DNA from: Hydrogenophaga sp. | GTDB taxonomy: Bacteria > Pseudomonadota > Gammaproteobacteria > Burkholderiales > Burkholderiaceae_C | Assembly (NCBI GenBank): GCA_030696525.1 | Contig: JAUYSB010000172.1 | Location: forward strand, 1-34,046 | Length of the DNA: 34,046 bases | Direction of reading: 5' to 3' | Part shown: positions 8,225-15,640 of the stretch, piece by piece | Layout: each line of letters starts with the position of its first letter | Position numbering within the stretch: the stretch's first letter is position 1 | The notes under the pieces: model-generated | What the model was told of the DNA's origin: nothing | The model's database searches: none | The model's input: the letters and a program-made list of their open reading frames with translations, nothing else | Translations under genes and position numbers: made by a program

Positions 8225-8286
8225 ACGCAGGGGGGCTACTCACAGATGGCGCCTTGCCAGTGTTTGCACTGCTGCGCTGGCTGGCT

Positions 8287-8637
8287 TTAGTTGGGTCTGT
8301 CATACCAAGCATCTTGGAGTTGACCCACTTGAGCACGGCAAACGTAGGCCCACTGCCCAAGCCAAGCTTCGAACGCTGCCCGATCTTCCTCTGTCGCACT
8401 GCCGCGGCGAGCCAAAATGAACCCGCAGTTCGCCCCACCACAGAGGGCAAGAGCGCGAGGTTCGATGACCTCCTCCAGCAGCTTGTCGATGAAACGTTCT
8501 TTTACTTCCACCGACGGGACCTCTGACCAAACGAGGTCGTACTCAAAGCCAAAGGTTTGAAATTCCCCGATGTGCAGCTTCTTGCGAAGGCGTCTGCTTC
8601 GGGTTCGCTTGGGCGGCGGCAGCAGAAGTTCATCCAT
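8287..8637 (-). CDS. yggL: YggL family (DUF469) protein
   Basis: The product is 116 residues with the hallmarks of the YggL/DUF469 family: an N-terminal basic RSRRLRKKLHIGEFQ segment, the pattern FIDKLLEEVIEPR, and the C-terminal RGSATEEDRAAFEAWL motif. In E. coli the family is described as binding the 50S ribosomal subunit. Length fits the family. It is the only gene on the minus strand within the 1.65 kb segment bracketed by the nadB direct repeat, and it converges on the C4-RNA operon. Family membership is clear from motifs; its cellular role is not established by this context. Confidence 0.8.
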   Translation of the reverse strand: MDELLLPPPKRTRSRRLRKKLHIGEFQTFGFEYDLVWSEVPSVEVKERFIDKLLEEVIEPRALALCGGANCGFILARRGSATEEDRAAFEAWLGQWAYVCRAQVGQLQDAWYDRPN

Positions 8638-8703
8638 GTGTGCTCTTTGAAGTTATGCGATCGACATGTCCTGCAGCCATGCAAGGCGGCACAGGGCTCT
8701 CAG

Positions 8704-8877
8704 ATGGAGTGCGATACCCGTGGTCGCTACTCGATCCGGTTGGATGCTCAAACCTGGTTGGCTCGTGCTGGGAGCGGGCGCCTCGGGCACGTCGTGTTGC
8801 CGTATGGCCGCGTTAAAGCTGCCGGCTCATTCTATGCAACCGCTGCAGGTGAATACATCGATGAAAGGATTGGGTAG
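8704..8877 (+). CDS. possible 57-residue ORF of unknown function
   Basis: An ATG-started frame encodes 57 residues (MECDTRGRYSIRL start) with balanced composition and no Arg/Pro shadow character. There is no clear ribosome-binding site and I recognise no domain. It ends 20 bp before the displaced nadB fragment and could be part of a gene broken by integration. This is a weak call. Confidence 0.25.
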   Translation: MECDTRGRYSIRLDAQTWLARAGSGRLGHVVLPYGRVKAAGSFYATAAGEYIDERIG

Positions 8878-8896
8878 ATACAGGTGCGTCACACAA

Positions 8897-8986
8897 CGCC
8901 ACGAAAGCCGCGGCCTGCACTTCAACCGGGATTGGCCGAACCTGTTGCCGCAAGCCTTCCCGACCGTGCTCACTCCTTGGTCTTGA
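8897..8986 (+). pseudogene. nadB': displaced 3' fragment of nadB (direct repeat copy 2)
   Basis: This fragment encodes the last 25 or so residues of L-aspartate oxidase ([16 protein letters not shown] through to a stop codon at 8984-8986) but lacks the rest of the gene. It matches the nadB 3' end at 7172-7247 in 71 of 76 positions. The differences are scattered, and its final residues (TPWS) differ from those of nadB (KP), so this is a divergent copy rather than a fresh duplication. It is most easily explained as the original nadB end displaced when an element inserted and supplied a replacement end. Confidence 0.75.
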
Positions 8987-9189
8987 AGCGTGGTACCTGC
9001 GCCGGGTACGGCGCAAGCGTTTCAGATGTTGAGCGGCAATGCCGGAAATGTTTTGCGCCGCAGTTACCACTGCAGCACACGCTCTTTTGAGGCTCGCTCA
9101 CTGGCTTCGCAAGGCTCAGTCGAAGCGAACGTAAGCACCGCACTGGGATCGGCGCTGCCCAAAATCGGTGCCGTCGCGATACTCAAAAA

Positions 9190-9218
9190 TTGACTGTTAA
9201 CCGGTTAACGGGTAAAAT
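9190..9218 (+). promoter_or_regulatory. higBA promoter with palindromic operator in the spacer
   Basis: TTGACT (9190-9195) and TAAAAT (9213-9218) are separated by exactly 17 bp and form a near-consensus sigma-70 promoter. The spacer contains a perfect 14-bp palindrome, GTTAACCGGTTAAC (9196-9209), an obvious site for autorepression by HigA. The -10 box ends only 5 bp before the higB ATG, so transcription should start at or very near the start codon. Confidence 0.8.
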
Positions 9219-9223
9219 AGAGC

Positions 9224-9493
9224 ATGCCGATTCAATCGTTTTTGTGTCCCGACACTCAAGCTCTCTTCTTGACTGGCAAGAGTCGCCGGTTTGCAAATAT
9301 CAAGAACGTGGCTGAAAGAAAGTTGGTACAGCTAGACGCAGCGCCATCCGTGAACTTCATGAAAGCTCCCCCTGGCAATGACTTGAAGGAATACGACGGA
9401 GCTTGGCATGTGCGGATAAATGACCAGTGGCGACTTACATTCAAGTGGGGAGACAGTGGACCCTACGACGTGCTGATCGAAGATCCGCACTGA
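9224..9493 (+). CDS. higB: HigB-type mRNA interferase toxin (RelE superfamily)
   Basis: HigB toxins cleave mRNA on the translating ribosome. This 89-residue product has the family pattern: an N-terminal FLTGKSRRF segment, a central LDAAPSVNFMKAPPGNDL, and WHVRINDQWRLTFKW with the conserved Arg residues of the RelE-like catalytic face, ending GPYDVLIEDPH. Length matches HigB/RelE proteins of about 90 residues. The gene precedes its antitoxin by 45 bp, the toxin-first order characteristic of higBA. It probably has almost no 5' leader because the -10 box lies 5 bp before the ATG. Confidence 0.9.
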   Translation: MPIQSFLCPDTQALFLTGKSRRFANIKNVAERKLVQLDAAPSVNFMKAPPGNDLKEYDGAWHVRINDQWRLTFKWGDSGPYDVLIEDPH

Positions 9494-9538
9494 TTTTGCA
9501 TCGAGCGAATCAAGTCCCTGCACAGAAAAGGAGTGCAA

Positions 9539-9844
9539 ATGTTCAAGAACGGTATGAGGCCAGTTCACCCTGGCGAGATCTTGCTGGAAGACTACATCAA
9601 GCCTTTGGGCGTCAGCGTGCGCGCTGTGTCCATTGGACTGTGCATCCCCTACTCGCGTCTCAGTGAAATTGTGAAGGGCGAACGTGGTGTGACGGCAGAC
9701 ACCGCCCTGCGCCTCGAACGCTATTTTGGTAGCGAGGCGATCGGCTGGCTGAACCTGCAGGCCGCCTATGAGTTGCGCACGGCCGAGTTAGAGCGAGGTA
9801 AGGCAATTGCACGTGAAATCAAACCCTTGGCGCTTGCGGCCTGA
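9539..9844 (+). CDS. higA: HigA-type antitoxin (XRE family)
   Basis: This 101-residue antitoxin neutralises HigB and represses the operon. It begins near MRPVHPGEILLEDYIKPLG, the signature start of the HigA/VapI family, followed by a helix-turn-helix (about residues 25-65, including IPYSRLSEIVKGERGVTAD) and a C-terminal helix typically used for dimerisation. The ATG at 9539 has a good GGAG ribosome-binding site. Its likely DNA site is the palindrome in the higB promoter. The pair appears intact. Confidence 0.9.
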   Translation: MFKNGMRPVHPGEILLEDYIKPLGVSVRAVSIGLCIPYSRLSEIVKGERGVTADTALRLERYFGSEAIGWLNLQAAYELRTAELERGKAIAREIKPLALAA

Positions 9845-9904
9845 TCCCAACGCTGCGATTCGTTGAGGATTCTGGTCTAGGGTTCATGCGCATTGGCATG
9901 GTGC

Positions 9905-9958
9905 TTCAGAAAATACAGATACCAATTTCGCTTTCGATTGTGTTCTGTATTTTCCGAA
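9905..9958. promoter_or_regulatory. long inverted repeat upstream of the XRE regulator
   Basis: Two 15-bp arms, TTCAGAAAATACAGA (9905-9919) and its inverted partner at 9944-9958, match at 14 of 15 positions and are 24 bp apart. It sits in the 289-bp gap between higA and the XRE gene and is probably an operator for the downstream regulator; a cruciform or terminator is less likely because no T-run follows. Confidence 0.55.
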
Positions 9959-10133
9959 ACCGTCTCGCTCACGCAACCGATGGATCTTCGGCATCAGTCG
10001 CCCATGGTGGACATAGCGCCGGCCTCTGACGGACGAGTACGTTTCGGGGGTGGGTGCGATCGAGGTCGGCAGGGTTGCTTTATCTGTAAGGCATTCTAGA
10101 CAGGCGAGCTGCAGAAAACTACCATGCGCAGCT

Positions 10134-10796
10134 ATGCCCGGCACCTCGGAAATCACATCAACGGTGGACCAGCAGCTTCTGCTGCAGCTAGGTGCGCGGC
10201 TCAAGCGTGTGCGACTTCAGCAAGGGTTGACGACGATCCAGATGGCTGAGCGGGCGGGGTTGTCACGGATGACCCTCCGGTCCATCGAGGCCGGTGAACC
10301 CACGCCAACCATCGGCAGTTACGTGCGGGTGATGCAGGCGCTGGGGGTGTCGCAGGACCTCGCATTGCTTGCGTCCGGTACCGAGTCCGTTTCGAAGCGC
10401 CGCCAGGGGGCCTTGCTTGGCTCTAAAAAGCTTTTGATTTCCGTCAGCCACGCACGGCATGAGTTGCAAGACCTTCAAAGCTTGGTGTTGCACCAGGAGG
10501 CGGTGCGTCTTGTGAAGCAAGACCCTGCCCTGCTCCAGCGCGCTATCGACACGCTGAATCGATGGCGGGCCACGACAAGTTCACATTCCTAGGCGTTGCT
10601 CGACGAGTGGTCCACCATATTGCAGCGTCGGGCGTGGCGACGGGCTCTCGCGCATACCGGCCGCGCCCAGCAGTTGCGCCAAGCGTCACCGCTGACGGTT
10701 CTTTTGCCTGATGAAACCCGCCGCCGGATTTTGGCGGAAGTTCGCGATCTCAAATCCGGAGTGCGTGTGACTGTCCCAGCCACCCCCCGCAGTTAG
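10134..10796 (+). pseudogene. XRE-family regulator interrupted by an in-frame amber stop
   Basis: The first 152 codons encode an XRE helix-turn-helix protein (HTH about residues 20-72, with LSRMTLRSIEAG as recognition region). An amber TAG at 10590-10592 stops it. The same frame then continues for 67 codons to 10796 with LLDEWSTILQRRAWRRAL and RAQQLRQASPL, which I recognise as the usual C-terminal part of this regulator type, where a Gln commonly precedes the LLDEW motif. TAG is one C-to-T change from the Gln codon CAG. The gene is thus probably inactivated or shortened by a nonsense mutation; suppression or a functional short form cannot be excluded. The ATG at 10134 is chosen from HTH position. 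Confidence 0.7.
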
Positions 10797-10838
10797 TGAG
10801 GTGTGTGGCGTGACCCAACCCGCTGACTGAACGCCTCA

Positions 10839-11174
10839 TCAGAGTGAGAGCTTGACAACTATCGCCAAGTCGATGACGAGGAGTGCTGCGAGCATCCACT
10901 TCAAATGGGTGATCCCTTTTTGGATGGTGTCAAAGCCAACCTTTGGGGCCAAGGGGCCGTCCTCAAAGCCTTTCAGGCGCACCGTTGCACACTGCTCCCA
11001 GGCCTCGATTCTTGAGGTCAAGTGGTACTCAAACGACTGCAAATCGCTGCGACGCACAACCCCCTGACCCAGCACGTCCGCCAAGTGTCTCGACTGCACT
11101 TGTGCCTGTGCTGAAGGTACACCCGCTGTTTCAAGCTTCTTGGCGTAGTCGAGGGTGTCGAACGGAATGCTCAT
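10839..11174 (-). CDS. DUF1640-like coiled-coil protein with C-terminal membrane anchor
   Basis: This 111-residue protein starts with FDTLDYAKKLETAGVPSAQA, typical of the DUF1640/CCDC90-like family of bacterial coiled-coil proteins that often accompany mobile elements. A central helical region leads to a single C-terminal transmembrane helix (about residues 92-110, MLAALLVIDLAIVVKLSL). It is thus likely tail-anchored in the inner membrane. The known family includes mitochondrial relatives tied to the calcium uniporter, but the bacterial function is unknown. It converges on the broken XRE gene. Confidence 0.65.
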   Translation of the reverse strand: MSIPFDTLDYAKKLETAGVPSAQAQVQSRHLADVLGQGVVRRSDLQSFEYHLTSRIEAWEQCATVRLKGFEDGPLAPKVGFDTIQKGITHLKWMLAALLVIDLAIVVKLSL

Positions 11175-11275
11175 GCGCTCATTCCTGGCAAGATCACTTC
11201 GATGCTGATTTTGAGTATCACGTGGCCCTCGCTTGACGCTTCAGTAGCCGAACTACCCGTGTGCCCTGTCCAGCC

Positions 11276-11506
11276 CTATTCAGGGCTTTTGCCTTCACTG
11301 GGTTCAGTGTTGATCCGATGTCTCAAGTCCTCAAGGTACTTGGTAAGGGCATCGATCCAAGGCAAGCACAGGCTCAGCGCCATCACGCAGACAACGAAGG
11401 TGACCATGCCCCAATACAGTTCCATTGTGTCAACCCGGTTGGCGTGACCCATCCGGGTCACTTGTGGAAAAAGGAGGGTACTACTGTTTGACTGCATGCA
11501 CGTCAA
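11276..11506 (-). CDS. small single-pass membrane protein
   Basis: The frame encodes up to 76 residues with one hydrophobic segment (ELYWGMVTFVVCVMALSLCL) followed by a charged C-terminal tail. A TTG start at 11506 would overlap the stop codon of the upstream antitoxin-like gene by 4 bp and has a GGTGGGG a few bases before it; ATG starts at 11497, 11452 and 11425 are alternatives, the last beginning right at the membrane helix. The overlap suggests co-expression with the MbcA/ParS-like gene. No family is recognised. Confidence 0.4.
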   Translation of the reverse strand: MTCMQSNSSTLLFPQVTRMGHANRVDTMELYWGMVTFVVCVMALSLCLPWIDALTKYLEDLRHRINTEPSEGKSPE

Positions 11507-12261
11507 ACGGCCCCACCGTGCTTGACGGCAACCAGGATCTCTTTGACACGCTCGCTCCCATAGGCAGACTGGGCCCAGTCAAACGGTGCCCTGCCCGTCA
11601 GCATGGGATGCGGGCTGGTCAGCCAGGCCGAGGCCGTGTCGGCTGATTCAAAAACATCAAGAGCCATCTGGTTCATCTCCAACAAGCGCAGCACGCACTC
11701 CGCGACTGGCACGGCCAGCTTGTTCCCTATGATGGCCACTCGCTGTGCCGCTCTGAGGTCAAGACCCACCAGCTTGGCCAGTGCACTTGGCGTCACGCCC
11801 AGGTATTCGCCCAGTGGCTCCAGAATGGCGCCTGACAGACCGTGCGTGATGATTGAATACCCCATGGCTGAGGTGAGGGGCGCGAAGCTGTCCAGACTCA
11901 CCGACCGCTCAAGCGCAGCGGTTTCACCGGGCGGCGTTGCTGATGGGGGCTGAATCGGAGCTGCAGGGGACCCGAGAAGCGTTTCCAGCGACTTGCGCGC
12001 TTCGGCGCGCAGGTCGGTATTCGATGGGAGGTTGTCCAGCAAGAGCATGACCTTGGCCATCCCCTGCGGCGTGGCGGACGCCATTTCGGGACTGAGCCCG
12101 TCAAGCTCTTCGCAGGGGGTGTCAAGCCAGCGCCGCGCATGCTCCCAAGAGTGGAACCGGGCGTATGCGGCCTCGTCCAAGTCCATCAAGCGATCATGGT
12201 CGGGGCTGCCAAATTCCCGCCCTACAGGGGCCGCGTTCAGCCAGTTTTCCTCTTTCGTCAT
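11503..12261 (-). CDS. MbcA/ParS/Xre-type antitoxin-like protein with two toxin-binding-like modules
   Basis: The 252-residue product ends with a domain matching the DUF2384 antitoxin toxin-binding fold: a helical stretch, then SADTASAWLTSPHPMLTGRAPFDW and SERVKEILVAVKHG (about residues 205-249). Just before it a GEYLGVTPSALAKLVGLDL segment (about 151-169) resembles the small helix-turn-helix seen in Xre/ParS antitoxins. Near the N-terminus a second stretch, SWEHARRWLDTPCEELDGLSP (about 38-58), has the same W-L-TP-L-G layout, so the protein may carry two copies of the domain. Such antitoxins normally precede a RES-domain toxin, but no RES gene is visible. The ATG at 12261 has GAGG about 8 bases upstream; the frame is open to 12408. 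Confidence 0.65.
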   Translation of the reverse strand: MTKEENWLNAAPVGREFGSPDHDRLMDLDEAAYARFHSWEHARRWLDTPCEELDGLSPEMASATPQGMAKVMLLLDNLPSNTDLRAEARKSLETLLGSPAAPIQPPSATPPGETAALERSVSLDSFAPLTSAMGYSIITHGLSGAILEPLGEYLGVTPSALAKLVGLDLRAAQRVAIIGNKLAVPVAECVLRLLEMNQMALDVFESADTASAWLTSPHPMLTGRAPFDWAQSAYGSERVKEILVAVKHGGAV

Positions 12262-12508
12262 CTGGGACCTCACTGACATGGGGCCGGCTTGTTGCGGTGC
12301 ATGACTTTCGCCAATGGTATTCGCTGCAGTTGGTGTGGCGCGGTCGAAGAGAACGTTCGGTTGAATACACGCCGGGCAATGGTCAGTAGGCATTCTCCCG
12401 CACGACACTGGACAGGCGCGAGTAGGAACGTCCAGGGGGCATGCAGGGGCGTGTAGAGACGTGCCACGTACGTTGGAATCCCACCGCAGCCAAGCCGGCT
12501 CGTCGACT

Positions 12509-12979
12509 TCAGGTGGAAGCTGCGTTGCAAAGGCTCTCGATGTCGGTTCGCACCGTGGCGTTCTTGAGCATCTCTTCAGAGACCTCTGCGATCACTTCCG
12601 GGTATCGCGCGCCTTTGGCTGTCTCGTACAAGTAAACGCGCCTGCCTGGCGAAATCGTCGAATCACAGGACCAGATCGCCTTTAAAGGCTCCATCTGCCA
12701 CTGGCCGCTCTCGTTGACATATCCGGGAGACACAAGCGACACCGATTTGAGCCGAATTTCTTTTGACTCGTGCTGCTTGATCACACTGTCCAACTCGGCT
12801 GTCGTGGAGAGCATGAAAGTGCTCGTGTACTCAAAATCGTCGTCCTCCTCCCCCTTGTGGGCGAAGTCGACCCAGAAGAATGGGGCATGAACTGCCAACT
12901 GGACAGCGACCCAGCGGTCCTCGCCAGGAAAAAAAACCTTGGACATGGGGTGCCGGTGCGGCTCGTGTGTGCAAAACAT
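12509..12979 (-). CDS. hypothetical protein divergent from XRE regulator
   Basis: The gene encodes a 156-residue soluble protein with many acidic residues in the middle (GEEDDDFEY) and no known domain, signal peptide or membrane segment. The frame is open to 13063, but the CTATAG operator region (13003-13027) would then be inside the gene. I therefore prefer ATG 12979, which has a GAGG 11 bases upstream. The divergent XRE gene at 13050 probably regulates it. No function is recognised. Confidence 0.6.
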   Translation of the reverse strand: MFCTHEPHRHPMSKVFFPGEDRWVAVQLAVHAPFFWVDFAHKGEEDDDFEYTSTFMLSTTAELDSVIKQHESKEIRLKSVSLVSPGYVNESGQWQMEPLKAIWSCDSTISPGRRVYLYETAKGARYPEVIAEVSEEMLKNATVRTDIESLCNAAST

Positions 12980-13002
12980 GCGGTCGTAGTCCTCAAAATG
13001 AA

Positions 13003-13027
13003 CACTATAGATTGTAGCCCTATAGGG
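13003..13027. promoter_or_regulatory. paired CTATAG sites between divergent genes
   Basis: Two CTATAG hexamers lie 15 bp apart (13005-13010 and 13020-13025); the second is the core of a perfect 10-bp palindrome, CCCTATAGGG (13018-13027). They sit between the divergent XRE gene and the hypothetical at 12979 and overlap possible -10 boxes, so they are the likely operator of the XRE protein. Confidence 0.6.
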
Positions 13028-13049
13028 TTCATGCTGACGTAATCGAGGC

Positions 13050-13364
13050 ATGTCCTCGCCCAAGCCACCTCACAACCACTTTCACCTCGCTTTGCGCACG
13101 GTCAGGCTCGCCAAGGGCTTGTCCCAGGAGGATTTTTCGCTGGTGTCCAGCCGGACCTATGTGAGCAGTCTGGAGCGGGCGCAAAAGAGCGCGACGCTGG
13201 GCAAGGTCGATGAGCTCGCCGAAGTGTTGGGTGTTCACCCACTGACATTGCTCACGCTGGCCTACGCCGAGCGAGGCGATCCTGCCCGGGTTGACAGCAT
13301 CGTCAGCCGGGTTCGGCGTGAGTTGGCGTCAATGCAGGGACACGACGCCGAAGCGGCCGACTGA
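13050..13364 (+). CDS. small XRE-family transcriptional regulator
   Basis: The 104-residue product is almost entirely an XRE helix-turn-helix domain (about residues 10-72): HLALRTVRLAKGLSQEDFS, then SSRTYVSSLERAQKSATLGK as recognition region, and VDELAEVLGVHPLTLLTLAY. It resembles compact controller-like repressors that act on a divergent neighbour. The paired CTATAG sites immediately upstream are its probable operator, controlling both itself and the gene at 12979. It appears intact. Confidence 0.8.
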   Translation: MSSPKPPHNHFHLALRTVRLAKGLSQEDFSLVSSRTYVSSLERAQKSATLGKVDELAEVLGVHPLTLLTLAYAERGDPARVDSIVSRVRRELASMQGHDAEAAD

Positions 13365-14443
13365 CTTGGATCTCGCCGGTAATTGCGGAGGTCAAGTTTT
13401 TCTCACCTCGTGGGGCCATCGTACCGGAACGACGCCTAGGGCCATCCAATCCGGACCGTCAGGTTCGGTGGCGGCCCGCAGAGCGTCGGGCCTCCTCGCT
13501 TCGGCTCAGTCGTTTGTATTCCTGCCGAATGCCTGTTCCTGCACCGGTGATGGGAGCAAAGTACAAACGTATGCTGTGTTTGAAGACACGTCGGAGGTAA
13601 GCCAACTCAATGTGCAGGTTTGAAATCATTAAACGCATGAGACTGTAAATGAAAGTTATGAGTGGCTGGTTACGATAGCCGCAATAGACTGAAGGGTCTA
13701 CTGCCATCTCCTCTGGGTGACTCCGTTCATGAAGGCTAAAAAATATTTGGCAGCAGGAAATTACATGCTGTTGAGATTCAGTGGAGGGCAAAATTTCAGC
13801 AGAATCGAGGTCGACAAATAGGTGGTTTATAAAATGTTTGCAGGTTAAATATCAATCGATTCGGAGGTCGGGCGGATATTGACGAAGGAGCTTGCCTTCA
13901 TTGATTACGTTTTTAATTGATTCGACTGCCAATAATGCCCCTTGTTCGTCTGTAATCAGAGGGCCAGTCTGTTTCTGAAATATACTCGAAGCCTTGATGC
14001 TGTTGACACTGGATTGATGCTGAATCTAAACTCTGGATACACGTTGATAGTCATGAGGCTTGATGCTGGGAGCAACCATCGAACTCAACGGTCAAGCGTG
14101 ATCTGATTATTAATAGATCTGTTCTGGTTTTCATTGGCCATTGCTGAATCGCTGGACGATCGTGTGATCATGTTAACTTCTCGTTGATAAGAAATCACGT
14201 AATTCCGTACTTGCGCGCCTTTTTGCGAGGCGTAGGCGGCAATTGGCAGGGTGCGCAATTTTTATTCTTGGGTCGGTCTATGGTCGTCCATCAAAATCGC
14301 AAAAAATACTTTCGGGGGCGGGCCGCAGGTTTGGAGACAAGGCTTTCATAAATCTATCTGTGGAACTATGAGTGTCCTTGAGTTTTGAATATGCAATGCG
14401 AAACCAATATATTTCCTGAGTCCAAAAATACATACTGGACAAC
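13365..14443. other. AT-rich region without a firm gene
   Basis: These 1,079 bases become visibly AT-rich from about 13600. There is no long frame with protein-like character. The best candidate is a minus-strand frame ending at 13459, listed separately. The base composition differs strongly from the flanking genes and suggests imported DNA. Confidence 0.5.
13459..13638 (-). CDS. possible small hypothetical protein
   Basis: Within a minus-strand frame, the last 59 codons encode MRLMISNLHIELAYLRRV followed by RLYFAPITGAGTGIRQEYKR, a balanced, amphipathic sequence that looks more protein-like than the surrounding frames. No ribosome-binding site is evident at 13638 or at the alternative ATG 13629. 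It may be a real small protein or the remnant of a larger gene. Confidence 0.3.
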   Translation of the reverse strand: MRLMISNLHIELAYLRRVFKHSIRLYFAPITGAGTGIRQEYKRLSRSEEARRSAGRHRT

Positions 14444-14447
14444 TAGG
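14444..14447. repeat. target-site duplication CTAG, left
   Basis: CTAG lies directly before the left inverted repeat and is matched by CTAG at 15637-15640 directly after the right one. A 4-bp YTAR-type duplication is typical of IS5-family insertion. Confidence 0.8.
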
Positions 14448-15636
14448 GATGGTGTTCAAAACCCCGGTCAAGCCCGGATGGTGTGAGCGAGGCATGGCAG
14501 GAACAATGGCGTCATGACCCAACAAGACCTTGGCCTGAACCTGAGCACGCGGCGCACGCGCAAAGCGGTGTTCCTTGATGAGATGAACCTGGTGGTGCCG
14601 TGGACGGAATTGCTGTCGTTGATTGCGCCGCACGCACCACGGGCCAAGACCGGACGCCCGCCCTTTGAGTTGGTGACGATGCTGCGCATTCATTTCCTCC
14701 AGCAGTGGTTCGGACTGAGTGACCTGGCCATGGAAGAAGCCTTGTTCGAGACCACGCTGTATCGCGAGTTCGCTGGCCTCTCCAGCGTTGAACGCATCCC
14801 CGACCGGGTCAGCATCCTGCGCTTTCGCCACTTGCTCGAAGAACACCAGTTGGCGCCTCAGATACTGGCTGTGGTCAACGCCACCCTGGCCGACAAAGGC
14901 TTGATGCTCAAACAAGGCACGGTGGTGGACGCCACCTTGATTGCCGCGCCCAGCTCGACCAAGAACCAGGACGGTGAGCGTGACCCCGAAATGCACCAAA
15001 CCAAGAAGGGGAACCAGTGGCATTTCGGCATGAAAGCGCACATCGGCGTGGACGCCGATTCCGGGTTGGTCCACACCGTGATCGGCACGGCCGCCAACGT
15101 CAACGACGTGACGCAGGCCAGTGCGTTGGTCCATGGCGAAGAAACGGATGTGTTCGCTGACGCTGGCTACCAAGGCGCGGCCAAGCGAGAGGAAGTCCAA
15201 GGCATCGATGCCAATTGGCATGTGGCCATGCGCCCGGGCAAACGCCGTGCGTTGGACAAGGACAGCCCCATGGGCGCTGTGCTCGAGCAGCTTGAACACG
15301 TCAAGGCCCGAATCCGGGCCAAGGTGGAACACCCGTTCCGTGTCATCAAACGGCAGTTCGGGCACATGAAAGTGCGCTACCGGGGACTGGCCAAGAACAC
15401 GGCGCAGCTGCACACACTGTTTGCGCTCTCCAATCTGTGGATGGTGCGGCGCCGGCTGTTGCAAGGGCTTCAGGCATGAGTGCGTCTGCACGCGGCCAGA
15501 GGGCCACCATCGGCCAGAAAACGGGTAGTGAAAACGCACAAACTGCGTGGAATTCACCGAATTTGGGCCGCGCTGCTTCATGTCGTGGCAAACCGCCCGC
15601 TATCGGCTGGCACCAAACGTGTTTTGAACACCATCC
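14448..15636 (+). mobile_element. complete IS5-family insertion sequence
   Basis: The element is 1,189 bp, bounded by perfect 16-bp inverted repeats, GGATGGTGTTCAAAAC at 14448-14463 and its complement at 15621-15636. It carries one intact transposase gene and is flanked by a CTAG target duplication. All features expected for an active IS5-type element are present, pointing to a recent insertion into AT-rich accessory DNA. Confidence 0.92.
14514..15479 (+). CDS. IS5-family DDE transposase
   Basis: The 321-residue transposase catalyses cut-and-paste movement of the surrounding element. An N-terminal helix-turn-helix-rich region includes GRPPFELVTMLRIHFLQQW near residue 45. The DDE catalytic triad is visible: VVDATLIAAPSS (Asp about 141), DAGYQGA (Asp about 218), and RAKVEHPFRVIKRQFG (Glu about 276). 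Further IS5 motifs are HFGMKAHIGVD and YRGLAKN. Length and order are normal for the IS5 subgroup, with no frameshift. The frame fills most of the element between the inverted repeats. Confidence 0.95.
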   Translation: MTQQDLGLNLSTRRTRKAVFLDEMNLVVPWTELLSLIAPHAPRAKTGRPPFELVTMLRIHFLQQWFGLSDLAMEEALFETTLYREFAGLSSVERIPDRVSILRFRHLLEEHQLAPQILAVVNATLADKGLMLKQGTVVDATLIAAPSSTKNQDGERDPEMHQTKKGNQWHFGMKAHIGVDADSGLVHTVIGTAANVNDVTQASALVHGEETDVFADAGYQGAAKREEVQGIDANWHVAMRPGKRRALDKDSPMGAVLEQLEHVKARIRAKVEHPFRVIKRQFGHMKVRYRGLAKNTAQLHTLFALSNLWMVRRRLLQGLQA

Positions 15637-15640
15637 CTAG
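15637..15640. repeat. target-site duplication CTAG, right
   Basis: CTAG follows the right inverted repeat and duplicates the CTAG at 14444-14447. Confidence 0.8.

Noticed and set aside
14346-15581. Minus-strand frame of 411 residues across the IS element
   Set aside because: It is the antisense of the IS5 transposase and extends through both inverted repeats.
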